NCBI RefSeq assembly: GCF_002727185.1
Contig: NZ_NIZW01000037.1
Coordinates: 1 to 58,659 of the forward strand
Length of the DNA stretch: 58,659 bases
Direction of reading: 5' to 3'
Origin: Rhodopirellula bahusiensis
GTDB lineage: Bacteria > Planctomycetota > Planctomycetia > Pirellulales > Pirellulaceae
Shown here: positions 33,403 through 42,164 of the stretch, in pieces
Position numbering within the stretch: the stretch's first letter is position 1
Layout of the letters: each line of letters opens with the position of its first letter
Translations under genes and position numbers: made by a program
Notes under the pieces: generated by a model
What the model was told of the DNA's origin: nothing
Database searches by the model: none
The model's input: the letters and a program-made list of their open reading frames with translations, nothing else

Positions 33403-33702
33403 CTCGTCGCCTCCTTGCTGACGTGAATGGATCGTCGTGGTGCTTCGTTGTTCACGCGAATCCAGTTTCACGCGAACCCAATTCCTGGGAAGCACACTTC
33501 TTGAGAACTCCTTTCCCAAGATTTTCGCGACCGAAACAATTCGTCTCGACCACGAAGGCAAATTGTTCCCATCCGCGAAAATCAGTCAAGGTCGAAAATC
33601 ATTTTGTTGATCCAGGCGGATTCATCGCGGGAAGCTTCCCAGTGGGATTCGCGGGAAGGCTACAATGAAACGAGTCAATTCACTGCAATGGAAGGTAGCA
33701 TC
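33403..33702. other. 300-base divergent intergenic region
   Basis: It lies between the minus-strand Mur-ligase-like gene and the plus-strand hemerythrin-like gene. It holds the AAGGAGG site (33410-33416) for the former and a GGAAGG site (33690-33695) for the latter. No repeat or RNA is recognised. Both promoters should be here, but no confident -35/-10 pair was identified. Confidence 0.5.
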
Positions 33703-34212
33703 ATGGCCGAACAAGCGAACAATCCACGCCGTTTGAGCGTCAACGCGGCGTTTATGCAGGACATTAAGAATGACAATCGCGATCTGAAAATATTGATGGA
33801 TCGTTTGTCTGTGCTGACTCAACCGCGGGAAGCAGCGGCCAATCATTGGCCCGAATTGATTCAGCTTTTTGGTGATTTGAATGACCAATTGGCTCTGCAT
33901 TTTGGCTTGGAAGAAGCCTACGGGTACTTTGATCAAGCACTGGACGCGGACCCCGAAATGTCCATCGCGGCGGAAAATTTGCGAGGTCAACACGGTGTTT
34001 TATTCGAGGATTCGCGACACTTGGCGGAAGCGGCTGCGCACGCGTGCACCGGAGACACGCCCATTGAAGGGGTGACTCCCGAGGTCACCACCGCTCAAGA
34101 GAAAGTACTGGTCCGGTATGACTCGTTCGTGAAGCAGTTTCACGAGCACGAGGAAGCGGAGTTGAAGTTGATCTTGGACGCACTGGACGAAGATCTAGGC
34201 GTCGGCGACTGA
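33703..34212 (+). CDS. Hemerythrin-like HHE protein
   Basis: A 169-residue helical protein. The N-terminus is MAEQANNPRRLSVNAAFMQD. Histidines and acidic residues in LALHFGLEEAYGYFD, LRGQHGVLFEDSRHLAEAAA and FVKQFHEHEEAELKLIL are placed like the di-iron ligands of hemerythrin HHE domains. Such proteins bind or sense O2, NO or iron. I chose ATG 33703 because GGAAGG lies 7 bases upstream; an open frame extends back to 33604. It is 62 bases upstream of the TPR/CHAT-like gene. Confidence 0.75.
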   Translation: MAEQANNPRRLSVNAAFMQDIKNDNRDLKILMDRLSVLTQPREAAANHWPELIQLFGDLNDQLALHFGLEEAYGYFDQALDADPEMSIAAENLRGQHGVLFEDSRHLAEAAAHACTGDTPIEGVTPEVTTAQEKVLVRYDSFVKQFHEHEEAELKLILDALDEDLGVGD

Positions 34213-34274
34213 GCGATTCGGCCAGATCGATCGCGGTCAAACTGAATTTCAATCCTTCGAACGAGGAAACAGGC

Positions 34275-37200
34275 GTGTTGATTCGAAGTTGGCTCATCCC
34301 GTGTTTGTGCGGATTTGCGATTGTTTTGAGTTCGTCGGTCGCGACCAAAGCTTCGGCTCAACAAGAGGGCCAGGATGCGGCTCGGGCAGCCCTGGAGGCC
34401 GGTGGTTTAGCGAATCGTTTGGGCGGAAATGGACAACAACCACACCCGAATCTCGCGTACCTGGATGTCGCCCCGCCCCTGGCGTACCTCGTCGCGCGGC
34501 AAGCCTACTTTCAAGGTGAATTGACTCGGGCGATTGCCATTTTGAACCAGCTCGAACGCGAGGCGGCCGCCTCGAGCACAGCGCGTCACTTGCTCGGTCG
34601 CGTATCAATTCGAACCCTGCTCGGAGAGTGTCATCTGCAAGCTGGGGACTTCACTACCGCAGCTGAGCACTATGAGTTTGCATTGCAAATCATCGTTGCA
34701 AACCCACGGTTTCTTTCCGGAATTCAGTGGGGAGCTTTGACGTCGCCAACGAGAGAGCCCGCGTCTGAGCGCATTCTCGAAATGGTTCCATCGACCGACC
34801 GCCCTAATTCGTTGGTGCCTCGAATTCAACTCGTCCGAACGGAGTTGGACCTATGGCCTTCGGCTCGCAACGTGCCATTGCTCTGGGTACGGCGATACTT
34901 GATGGCTGGGGTTCCTGCCGATCATTGGGAAGTTTCACCTGACGTGCCTGACGAATTCGATCAACTTCGTGGATTGGATGTTGCGGAAACGCTTCGGCAG
35001 CTTGCTCTTTCTTCTTACCGACTGCGATGGTTGCGAGGTCGCACGGCAGTGCTGCAGGACCGCGTCGGGGAACAACTGCTTGCCGCGACGGTACCTCCAG
35101 GTGTCCTTGGCACCGAAGAACGATTTCATGCTGCAGGAACATTGGTTGCGGCATCACGTGTGGCACTGCGTTATCATGCCGGTGATGACTCCGAGACCCA
35201 ACTGGTCGATCCGTTGGATGAAATCTCCGGTGGGGTTCATGCACTGACGCCGATCTCACGTTTAACTCGGATGCGATCGCTCAGGAATCGTTGGTGGCGC
35301 AATCGGCAAATTGCTCGAGGAGTGGTCCCGTCACGCGAAGGTCAACCCGCAGTCGTGTTGCCGTCAACTCAAGATTTAAACGCTTTCATCGAGACCGCGA
35401 TCTCGACTTCTGAGATTGCTTTCGCATTGGCTCAGTTTCAACTGGCCGTTGATTGTTTTAGCTTGAGTTTGGATGAGCTGGCCCGTTGGGACGATATTGG
35501 CGAATTAGCAACTCAGGTGGAACATCGTTTGGTGGCTCGATCTGAGTTCTTTCGCACAGATGCTCCTTTCATTGCCTATCAATTGCGTGTGTTAGCTGCG
35601 AGAGCTGCGTTGTTGTCGGGCCGTCCCGGCGACACTCGCCGTCACTTGACCTTGGCGGATCGCTATCGCCAATCACGTCGTTTGGATTTGCCTCGTTCCG
35701 CTGCCTTTGCTCGGTGGTTGCAGTTGCAGATCGATGCATCACAGTCGATCGCCATTGCTCGGCTGGATCCAGAAGGAGATGAAGCGGTCAACTTCCAGAC
35801 GTTCGAAGAGATCGGGAGGCGAAACTTACGTTGGAATGAATTGTTAGGGCAATGCAGGGACTTTGCTCGCGGCGTTCAGTCAAATGACCAAGGCGTCGGC
35901 CAACGTTCCATCACACATCCCATTGCCTATCGATTTTCGCGAATTCGCGATGACGTTCGAGAGCAAACAATGGCTGCAACCCGAAGCCGACGCTATCAAT
36001 CGCACTGGCGTGAATCAACCGCTGGAGAAGACCTGAGCGAGTTTGATCAATTCTGCTTTGAATTGGACCGTGGAACTTGGACTGGGTTGGGGGTTGAGCT
36101 TGCGGTCGAGGCGGGCGAAGAAGAGCGGATTGCCCTTCGTATGGATGAACATCAATCGGTTCAAGCACGGAGTGTTTTCAATGAATTGCCCCTAGCAACG
36201 GACTTGCGTTGCGTCCTGCGTCAAGTCTTGCGGGGAGAGGGGCGGTTACTCGAAGACTTCTTGCCGCATCAGGAGGATTTGCAAGAAGCATTGCAAGCAC
36301 TCGAGCCATCAATGTTGATCAATCCCAAGGTCCTTGGTTTCGACGCCGCGATTCTGCACGAACGATTCCAAGCACAGCTGAACTTGCTCGCATTAAGACA
36401 GCCGCCTTTGCGCCGCGTGGAACCACCCCCGGTCATACTGCGAGATGAACGACCTGATTGGAGCAAACTTCCCGATGAAGTTGCGATCGTTTCTTTCCAT
36501 GTTGACGGAGACGATGTGACAGGTGTTTTGGTGCATGGCAACCAAGCTAGCCACTGGCGGGTACGAGATGGTGGCGAACTTCGTCAACAATGTGAGCTTT
36601 GGTTGGCAACCATTTTACGTTTGCCAACAACAGTGGATGAGATTTTAGATCAAAGATCGCGATTGAGTGCCCAGCAACTGGAACTCGAACTTGCTCAGCG
36701 TTTGTTCCCGCCATTGTGCGGCATTGATCATCCGGAGATTCGCAGCATCATCGTTGTTCCAGATGGCTTCTTATGGCAATTGCCGTTTGAGCAACTCGTG
36801 ATCCGTCACGACGCCGACAACAAATCCGAACGTTGGGAAGACGAATACGCGGTCGCCTACGCTCACACGCTCGGTACCGCCGTCGCGATGGCGACGACTC
36901 CATCTCCGGCCGATTCCCCAGAAGAATCGAATCCCGTGGTCTTGTGGAATGCGGATCCTTCAAGGAGTTCCACTTCCCTGTCCGAGGAAGTTCCCACGAC
37001 ATTGACTGCTGGGCAAGCAGGCACTTGGGGCGACTCCATGTGGTGGGGCGATGTTAGTCGGAATTTGTTGGTGCGGCCCGATTCAGCCACGCCGCTTTCC
37101 TCTATAGAAGATGGAGCGGCGCCTCGACGAGTGTTGCCTGCGGATCAACGTCATATGCGGGCAGGGAAGACTGGCATGAAAAATTGGGTCGATCTCAGTT

Positions 37201-37553
37201 CGAAGTCTCCTACGTTTGGGAAGGTGTCGCGTGTTCTTCGACCTGAAATCCAAGAACATTTATTCACACAAGCTAGCCGTCTGCATGCGGCAGGAATTGA
37301 GAACCTGGTGATGCATCGATTGCCTGGGACACGGGAATCAAGCGAATTATTAGCGGATGAGCTTTGGATGGAGCTTGGACGGGTTCCATTTCTGGAAGCT
37401 TGGGGACGTTCCAGCGAGATTCTACGGAAGTCGGAATTTGCTTTCCCCACATGGGTGAATTCTGTACCCTTGAAGGATGCTGCGGGGGGATTGCCTGGCA
37501 ACCATCCACTTGTGCAGCGTTCCTACATCCACCTCCCCTTTTCTGGCCTCTGA
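34275..37553 (+). CDS. Secreted TPR / CHAT-like protein
   Basis: A 1,092-residue protein with a signal peptide (IPCLCGFAIVLSSSVATKAS, then AQQEG). TPR-like helices follow (AYFQGELTRAIAILNQLERE and LLGECHLQAGDFTTAAEHYE). The C-terminal quarter resembles a CHAT caspase-like domain (IIVVPDGFLWQLPFEQLVIR, then EYAVAYAHTLGTAVAM). I do not see the usual catalytic His and Cys motifs, so it may be inactive. The stop and the first possible start of the next gene share TGATG at 37551-37555, which indicates coupled translation with the Hint-domain protein. Confidence 0.75.
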   Translation: MLIRSWLIPCLCGFAIVLSSSVATKASAQQEGQDAARAALEAGGLANRLGGNGQQPHPNLAYLDVAPPLAYLVARQAYFQGELTRAIAILNQLEREAAASSTARHLLGRVSIRTLLGECHLQAGDFTTAAEHYEFALQIIVANPRFLSGIQWGALTSPTREPASERILEMVPSTDRPNSLVPRIQLVRTELDLWPSARNVPLLWVRRYLMAGVPADHWEVSPDVPDEFDQLRGLDVAETLRQLALSSYRLRWLRGRTAVLQDRVGEQLLAATVPPGVLGTEERFHAAGTLVAASRVALRYHAGDDSETQLVDPLDEISGGVHALTPISRLTRMRSLRNRWWRNRQIARGVVPSREGQPAVVLPSTQDLNAFIETAISTSEIAFALAQFQLAVDCFSLSLDELARWDDIGELATQVEHRLVARSEFFRTDAPFIAYQLRVLAARAALLSGRPGDTRRHLTLADRYRQSRRLDLPRSAAFARWLQLQIDASQSIAIARLDPEGDEAVNFQTFEEIGRRNLRWNELLGQCRDFARGVQSNDQGVGQRSITHPIAYRFSRIRDDVREQTMAATRSRRYQSHWRESTAGEDLSEFDQFCFELDRGTWTGLGVELAVEAGEEERIALRMDEHQSVQARSVFNELPLATDLRCVLRQVLRGEGRLLEDFLPHQEDLQEALQALEPSMLINPKVLGFDAAILHERFQAQLNLLALRQPPLRRVEPPPVILRDERPDWSKLPDEVAIVSFHVDGDDVTGVLVHGNQASHWRVRDGGELRQQCELWLATILRLPTTVDEILDQRSRLSAQQLELELAQRLFPPLCGIDHPEIRSIIVVPDGFLWQLPFEQLVIRHDADNKSERWEDEYAVAYAHTLGTAVAMATTPSPADSPEESNPVVLWNADPSRSSTSLSEEVPTTLTAGQAGTWGDSMWWGDVSRNLLVRPDSATPLSSIEDGAAPRRVLPADQRHMRAGKTGMKNWVDLSSKSPTFGKVSRVLRPEIQEHLFTQASRLHAAGIENLVMHRLPGTRESSELLADELWMELGRVPFLEAWGRSSEILRKSEFAFPTWVNSVPLKDAAGGLPGNHPLVQRSYIHLPFSGL

Positions 37554-37570
37554 TGTCAATGGAGTTGAAA

Positions 37571-39511
37571 ATGAAGGCGACGAGATTTGAAACAAGGTTT
37601 GGCTTTCGCTACTCGATGGGATTCCTATTGGTCGGCGTGATCTGTGTTGGCGTTGCCGGGATTGAATCCCAGGCGGTCGCAGCAGACGCGGAATGGTCGG
37701 AGCAACTGGTCGATGCGTCTTCGGTTGGAGATGCCACCCTGCGAAATCAATTGCTCGAGAACCCACCTGCGAATTCGAACGCCCAGTCGTTGGCCAACGC
37801 TTTGAAGGGTCGGCTAAAAAACACCAATGGAGAGTGGGTGTCGATCGAAGAATCGATCGAAGATGACGCGAGGTCCAATCGGATCGCTGAATACGAAAAG
37901 CGACGAGACTCTTCCGAAGACACGGCGGCTGATCACTGGCAGCTATCGAGGTGGTGTCGCGCCGAACACATGCCCGGTCGGTCCCGCGCTCATGCGTTTC
38001 GCGTGGTTGAATTGCAACGGAACCATGCTGCGGCGAATCGTTACCTCGGAAACGTTCGTGTTGGTGATACTTGGGTTGCGGCGGAGGAAGCGGCCCAGCA
38101 ACAAAAAGAATTGTCGGACACTCAAAGAAATCTTCGAGTTCACTCGCCGAAAATTCGTTCCATTGCCGAAGCGTTCGGGTCAGAGGATGCCGCTGCGCAG
38201 CTCAAAGCAAACAAACAGCTTGGACGCATCGACACCCCCGACGCGATCGTTCCGGTCGCGCAGCAAGCCTTCAATGGTCCGGATGAATTCTCAATCGCTG
38301 CTGTGGAATGGCTGAAGCAGCGAAACGAAAAACAAGCAGCAGTCTCGTTGGCACGCTTGGCAGTCTTCGATCAGCGCAGAGGCTTGCGTGATCTGGCGAC
38401 GGAGTCGTTGAAAACCACCGACCCGATGCTTTTCGTGCCGACCATGTTGGATTGGTGTCAAGGAACGATTGAGTCAACACACGGTTTGATCTTCAATGAG
38501 GGTGATGGTTCGTTTCAAGTTGTGCGGCAATATCGCCGTGAAGATGTCGAGGGTGTGAAAGTGCTTGATTCGGTCACTCAGGTCGTTGCTGTTAGGCCAG
38601 CGATTCGGGCGACCGGGGTGATTGCTGGTCGAGACGCAATCGAAAGTTTGCAAGCCGAAAGTGCTCGCGATGCAAGTGTTGTTCGTTCCGAAGCGGAGGA
38701 GTTCAATGCTCGAAGTCGTTGGCTGCAAGCTCGAACGGCTGCTGTGATTCAGCAGCTCGATTCGGACTACGACGGCGATCAATCTGCGGAAGGGATGCGA
38801 GATTGGTGGTACGCATATCGTGGGTACGGCGACACAGGATTGCCGCCTGAGGAACGTAGATTGGTTCGAAATATGGCCTATCGTCAGGTCGGAAATCTTG
38901 CACCAATTGGCTCGACTCCGCGTCGAGCATTGCAAACTTCATCCGGCAGCGGTGATAGGCAAATTGCCAGCGAGCCATCTAGTAGCCAGCCAATGACTTT
39001 GCCTCAGAAGCGTGCCGCTGCTGTTCCACGCGCCAAGATTGGCGTCTATGTGCGTCCGGCAGCGGATTGCTTGGTGGCGGGAACGCTCGTTTGGACCGAT
39101 CGCGGAATGCGACCTGTCGAGAACCTGCGATTGGGCGATCAAGTGTTGAGCTGCGACGTTCAGACTGGCACGCTGAGTTACCAAAGCGTTTTGCGACAAA
39201 CCGTCCGTGAACCCGAGCCACTGACAAAAATCCAGCTTGGTAGTGACGAGATTGTCGCGTCCAAAGGTCACCCTTTTTGGGTGGTCGGACGCGGCTGGAC
39301 GACGACGGAGCAGCTGGTTCCAGGTGATGCACTGCATGGTGCAAAAGGAGTGGCAGTTGTCGATTCGCTCACTTCAGCTTCCGCCGACAAAACCTACAAT
39401 TTGGTGGTGGAGCAAAATCACAGCTATTTCGTTGGCAAATCGCGAATTCTGTCGCATGATGCAGAAGTGGAGCGACCTGACGGCATCGCGATGCCGGGTG
39501 TCGCTTTGTAG
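37571..39511 (+). CDS. Secreted protein with C-terminal Hint (intein-like) domain
   Basis: About 646 residues. The start at 37571 (MKATRFETRFGFRYSMGFLL) has GGAG 7 bases upstream; ATGs at 37553 and 37559 are alternatives, the first overlapping the previous stop. It has a signal peptide (GFLLVGVICVGVAGIESQAV, then AAD) and helical repeat-like sequence (HEAT-like FNGPDEFSIAAVEWLKQRNE). The final 150 residues form a Hint domain: DCLVAGTLVWTDRGMRPVEN, LRLGDQVLSCDVQTG, ASKGHPFWVVGRGWTTTEQL and YNLVVEQNHSYFVGKSRILS followed by HD. A catalytic-type Cys begins the domain. Only 17 residues follow the HD that replaces the usual HN. Hint domains self-cleave, so processing after secretion is possible. 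Confidence 0.82.
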   Translation: MKATRFETRFGFRYSMGFLLVGVICVGVAGIESQAVAADAEWSEQLVDASSVGDATLRNQLLENPPANSNAQSLANALKGRLKNTNGEWVSIEESIEDDARSNRIAEYEKRRDSSEDTAADHWQLSRWCRAEHMPGRSRAHAFRVVELQRNHAAANRYLGNVRVGDTWVAAEEAAQQQKELSDTQRNLRVHSPKIRSIAEAFGSEDAAAQLKANKQLGRIDTPDAIVPVAQQAFNGPDEFSIAAVEWLKQRNEKQAAVSLARLAVFDQRRGLRDLATESLKTTDPMLFVPTMLDWCQGTIESTHGLIFNEGDGSFQVVRQYRREDVEGVKVLDSVTQVVAVRPAIRATGVIAGRDAIESLQAESARDASVVRSEAEEFNARSRWLQARTAAVIQQLDSDYDGDQSAEGMRDWWYAYRGYGDTGLPPEERRLVRNMAYRQVGNLAPIGSTPRRALQTSSGSGDRQIASEPSSSQPMTLPQKRAAAVPRAKIGVYVRPAADCLVAGTLVWTDRGMRPVENLRLGDQVLSCDVQTGTLSYQSVLRQTVREPEPLTKIQLGSDEIVASKGHPFWVVGRGWTTTEQLVPGDALHGAKGVAVVDSLTSASADKTYNLVVEQNHSYFVGKSRILSHDAEVERPDGIAMPGVAL

Positions 39512-39565
39512 TTCAGCTCGATCTTGATCGACTGATCATCAACTGATCGACGATGCAAATCCAAT

Positions 39566-39608
39566 TCGCCGCGATTCGATGCTTTCGAGTCGCGGCGATT
39601 TTTGTTGG
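39566..39608 (+). terminator. Rho-independent terminator
   Basis: TCGCCGCGATTCGA (39566-39579) pairs with TCGAGTCGCGGCGA (39585-39598), a 14-bp stem with one G-U pair and a TGCTT loop, followed at once by TTTTTGTT. It ends the transcription unit of the TPR/CHAT-like and Hint-domain genes. Confidence 0.88.
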
Positions 39609-39747
39609 GTTCGTGCTGGTCCAAACCGGCATCTGCTGACAATCTTGGCTGTGGGTATCCGGAGTTTCCGTTGACACCCGGGGTCGGCATTTGATAACTG
39701 AAACTTGAGTCTAAAAATCATTCGTCTCTGGTTTCAGGAAATTCCCG

Positions 39748-41241
39748 TTGTTTCAACGGTCTGCCATCTCTGTGAACGCTTCGCCCAACCCCAGGGGTTC
39801 GGTACGCTCGAGTGCGCGCATTTCCGACGAAAACGATGGTTTTGGCAAGGTTGAACCGACCGCAATCGATGGAAGTTCCAACCGGTTTTGTGATATTGCC
39901 CCAAGTCGCGTTGTTCTATTGCTAGCGGCTTGTACGCTCGTGTTTTCGACGATCGGATGTCGTGGACGAGCCAAGCGAGAAGTCTACAGCCAGAAAATGG
40001 CTCGAGAAATTCGTTTGCTAGAAGATCAGCTCTACGAAGCCGACTACGAAAACCGTGTGCTGATCGAGAAATTGCGTCGGGCCAAGGCGGCTGCAGCATC
40101 CGCAGGGACCAATCCTCCGCCCGCGTCGCGTCGTAATCCGAACCTGACCCAAGGCCTCTCCAAACCGAGCGTCACGGATTCAAAGCGACCACCAGATCCA
40201 GTCGTGGATCCCGAGCCAGATTCTTCGAATGACGACGCTGGTGACGACTTCGATATGGGGGCCGATTTAGAAGGTCCTGAATTCATTGATCCGGGCGTGC
40301 CAGACAAGTTCGCGCCGCGAGATCAGCCTTTGATCGATCCAAGCGATCCGTCGCCCGCAGACTTGGACGTCTCACCTGATGCGGAAGACGTCCCGCCCGG
40401 TAAGAAAGACCAAACGGACATTCCGTTTGATTTCGGAAACGGTATGGACCTCGATTCCATGATCGATCCAGGAGAACCATTCATTCCCGATTCCGATCCG
40501 GGATCGTTGTTACCCGCACCAACGCAACCCGTTCCGCCGGGAACAAATGATCTGAAATTTGACCCGGTCGTTCCGGGTGATCCGGTGCCGCCCAGTTCTC
40601 CATCGGGACGTCCGGACAGTCCGCCTGGACAGATCGATTTGCCGGCCGGTCTAGGGATGCTCGGAGGCCTCGGCAAGGTCAATGGCGCACCGGAAAGGAT
40701 TGAGCTCTATACCGCGAAGCTTTCGGTCAACGACAAAAATTCGCTGCCACGTTTTGCCAGTGACACTGCATCGAACCAGGCGCCACCGACCAATCCAGAT
40801 TATCCTCCGACAGAAGGAATTGACGTCGTCGTTGATTCGATGGATCAATATGGGCATGCCATCGCGTTGATGGGTGATTCCCTCAATCCGGTGACCAAAC
40901 TTGCGTCTTCGGAGAAGCCGCAACCGAAACCAATTCCCGAATCATTTGAGAAGAGCTTCTTGAGCATTGTTGTTTTGGATGCATCCAAGACCGGTGATGA
41001 AGCCAAGCTTGGACGCTGGGATTTTGGTCCGGATCAATTGGTCCGTCTGCAACAGATGTCAGCGGTTGATCTGCCACGGGAATCTTTGCGAATTCCGATT
41101 CGGTGGAAGGACAAGCAACCTGCTGGTGAAAAAGTGGTTGTGTTCGTCCGTATGAAGCAAGGCGAACGAGATGTTCGTTGCGACGCTGAGATGGATCTTC
41201 GATCGAAAGCGTCTGTTGCGGGTTGGTTGCCACGTCGTTGA
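39748..41241 (+). CDS. Lipoprotein with coiled coil and Pro/Asp-rich linker
   Basis: Up to 497 residues. A long N-terminal stretch precedes a lipoprotein-type signal (VVLLLAACTLVFSTIGCRGR, lipobox STIGC). A coiled coil follows (KMAREIRLLEDQLYEADYEN), then about 200 residues very rich in Pro, Asp and Gly. The C-terminal domain is beta-rich (ERIELYTAKLSVNDKNSLPR, LSIVVLDASKTGDEAKLGRW, VVVFVRMKQGERDVRCDAEM). No family is known to me. The start is uncertain: TTG 39748, GTG 39772 or later. Probably membrane-anchored on the periplasmic side. It follows the terminator, so it is a separate unit. Confidence 0.7.
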   Translation: MFQRSAISVNASPNPRGSVRSSARISDENDGFGKVEPTAIDGSSNRFCDIAPSRVVLLLAACTLVFSTIGCRGRAKREVYSQKMAREIRLLEDQLYEADYENRVLIEKLRRAKAAAASAGTNPPPASRRNPNLTQGLSKPSVTDSKRPPDPVVDPEPDSSNDDAGDDFDMGADLEGPEFIDPGVPDKFAPRDQPLIDPSDPSPADLDVSPDAEDVPPGKKDQTDIPFDFGNGMDLDSMIDPGEPFIPDSDPGSLLPAPTQPVPPGTNDLKFDPVVPGDPVPPSSPSGRPDSPPGQIDLPAGLGMLGGLGKVNGAPERIELYTAKLSVNDKNSLPRFASDTASNQAPPTNPDYPPTEGIDVVVDSMDQYGHAIALMGDSLNPVTKLASSEKPQPKPIPESFEKSFLSIVVLDASKTGDEAKLGRWDFGPDQLVRLQQMSAVDLPRESLRIPIRWKDKQPAGEKVVVFVRMKQGERDVRCDAEMDLRSKASVAGWLPRR

Positions 41242-41448
41242 TCCGGCTTGCGAGCGTTCCCCCGACGTCTCAGTGACGGCGAGAATCAGCGATGGTTGTA
41301 CGGGTTGAAGCGATTGTCGAAATCGACCGATCGCTACCAGCACTGAATTGATGCGACAACGCTGGCCAGAATCGATCAAGTTTGGAGGGGCGACCTAGGG
41401 TTGAAGAAACCTCTGCACCGGTCTTCCCAAACCATTTGGTCGCTTCCC

Positions 41449-42153
41449 ATGGATCCGAATTCCATCGATCTCAGTTCATTGCCCGTGGTCCCGATTGCTA
41501 TCCTAGCAGCGGTCTTCTGCTTGGCTGTCATCGTCGTCTACGGCTTCGCGATGAAGTGGAGTCTATCGCTGGCCGGTTGTGGCCAGCATGGATTCGGGTG
41601 GTCTTTCTGCGTGTCGATCGCGGCTGGATTCTCTAGTGGCTTGGCTTCGGTTGGCTGTGCACTATTCGCCGATTCGCTTTCACCTGTCTTGGCGTTCATT
41701 CTTTCGTTTGGCTCAGCGGTGCTGACGGTCTCGGTGATGACGCAAAGCGGACCGATCTCCTCAGGAGTTGCCTACCTTGCCTTCATGATGATCGGCGGAC
41801 TCGGAATGGCGCTGACCGTCGTCGTGCTGGTGGCCTCATCGTGTGTATTCTTCGACATGGGTGAACTTGCGAAGATGGCTCAATCATTGGAGCCTCACAT
41901 GAATGCGAATGTCGAATCAGTTGGCGATGAAGAAGACATGTGGGCGGCGTTGCCGAAACAACTTGACAATGCATTCTTCGAAAGCGAAGAATTAGTCACC
42001 GATGTCAGTGCACCCAACACGCCAAATGGTGTGATCGATGAAGTTGGCTCGCAGCCTAAGTTGAGTGCAGATCAGTCGGCTGATTCAACGTATGAGCACA
42101 ATTCGCGAAAAGCGAATCAAAACAGCGTGCAGGTCAACCCGTTCGTGCAGTGA
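41449..42153 (+). CDS. Membrane protein of unknown function
   Basis: About 234 residues. I chose ATG 41449 (MDPNSIDLSSLPVVPIAILA); a TTG at 41401 is in frame. Hydrophobic segments are PIAILAAVFCLAVIVVYGFA, then FCVSIAAGFSSGLASVGCAL, LAFILSFGSAVLTVSVM and GGLGMALTVVVLVASSCVFF, so four probable helices. The last 90 residues are acidic and hydrophilic. No family is recognised. It converges on the DUF1501 gene with 11 bases between. Confidence 0.72.
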   Translation: MDPNSIDLSSLPVVPIAILAAVFCLAVIVVYGFAMKWSLSLAGCGQHGFGWSFCVSIAAGFSSGLASVGCALFADSLSPVLAFILSFGSAVLTVSVMTQSGPISSGVAYLAFMMIGGLGMALTVVVLVASSCVFFDMGELAKMAQSLEPHMNANVESVGDEEDMWAALPKQLDNAFFESEELVTDVSAPNTPNGVIDEVGSQPKLSADQSADSTYEHNSRKANQNSVQVNPFVQ

Positions 42154-42164
42154 AAGACGTGTTC

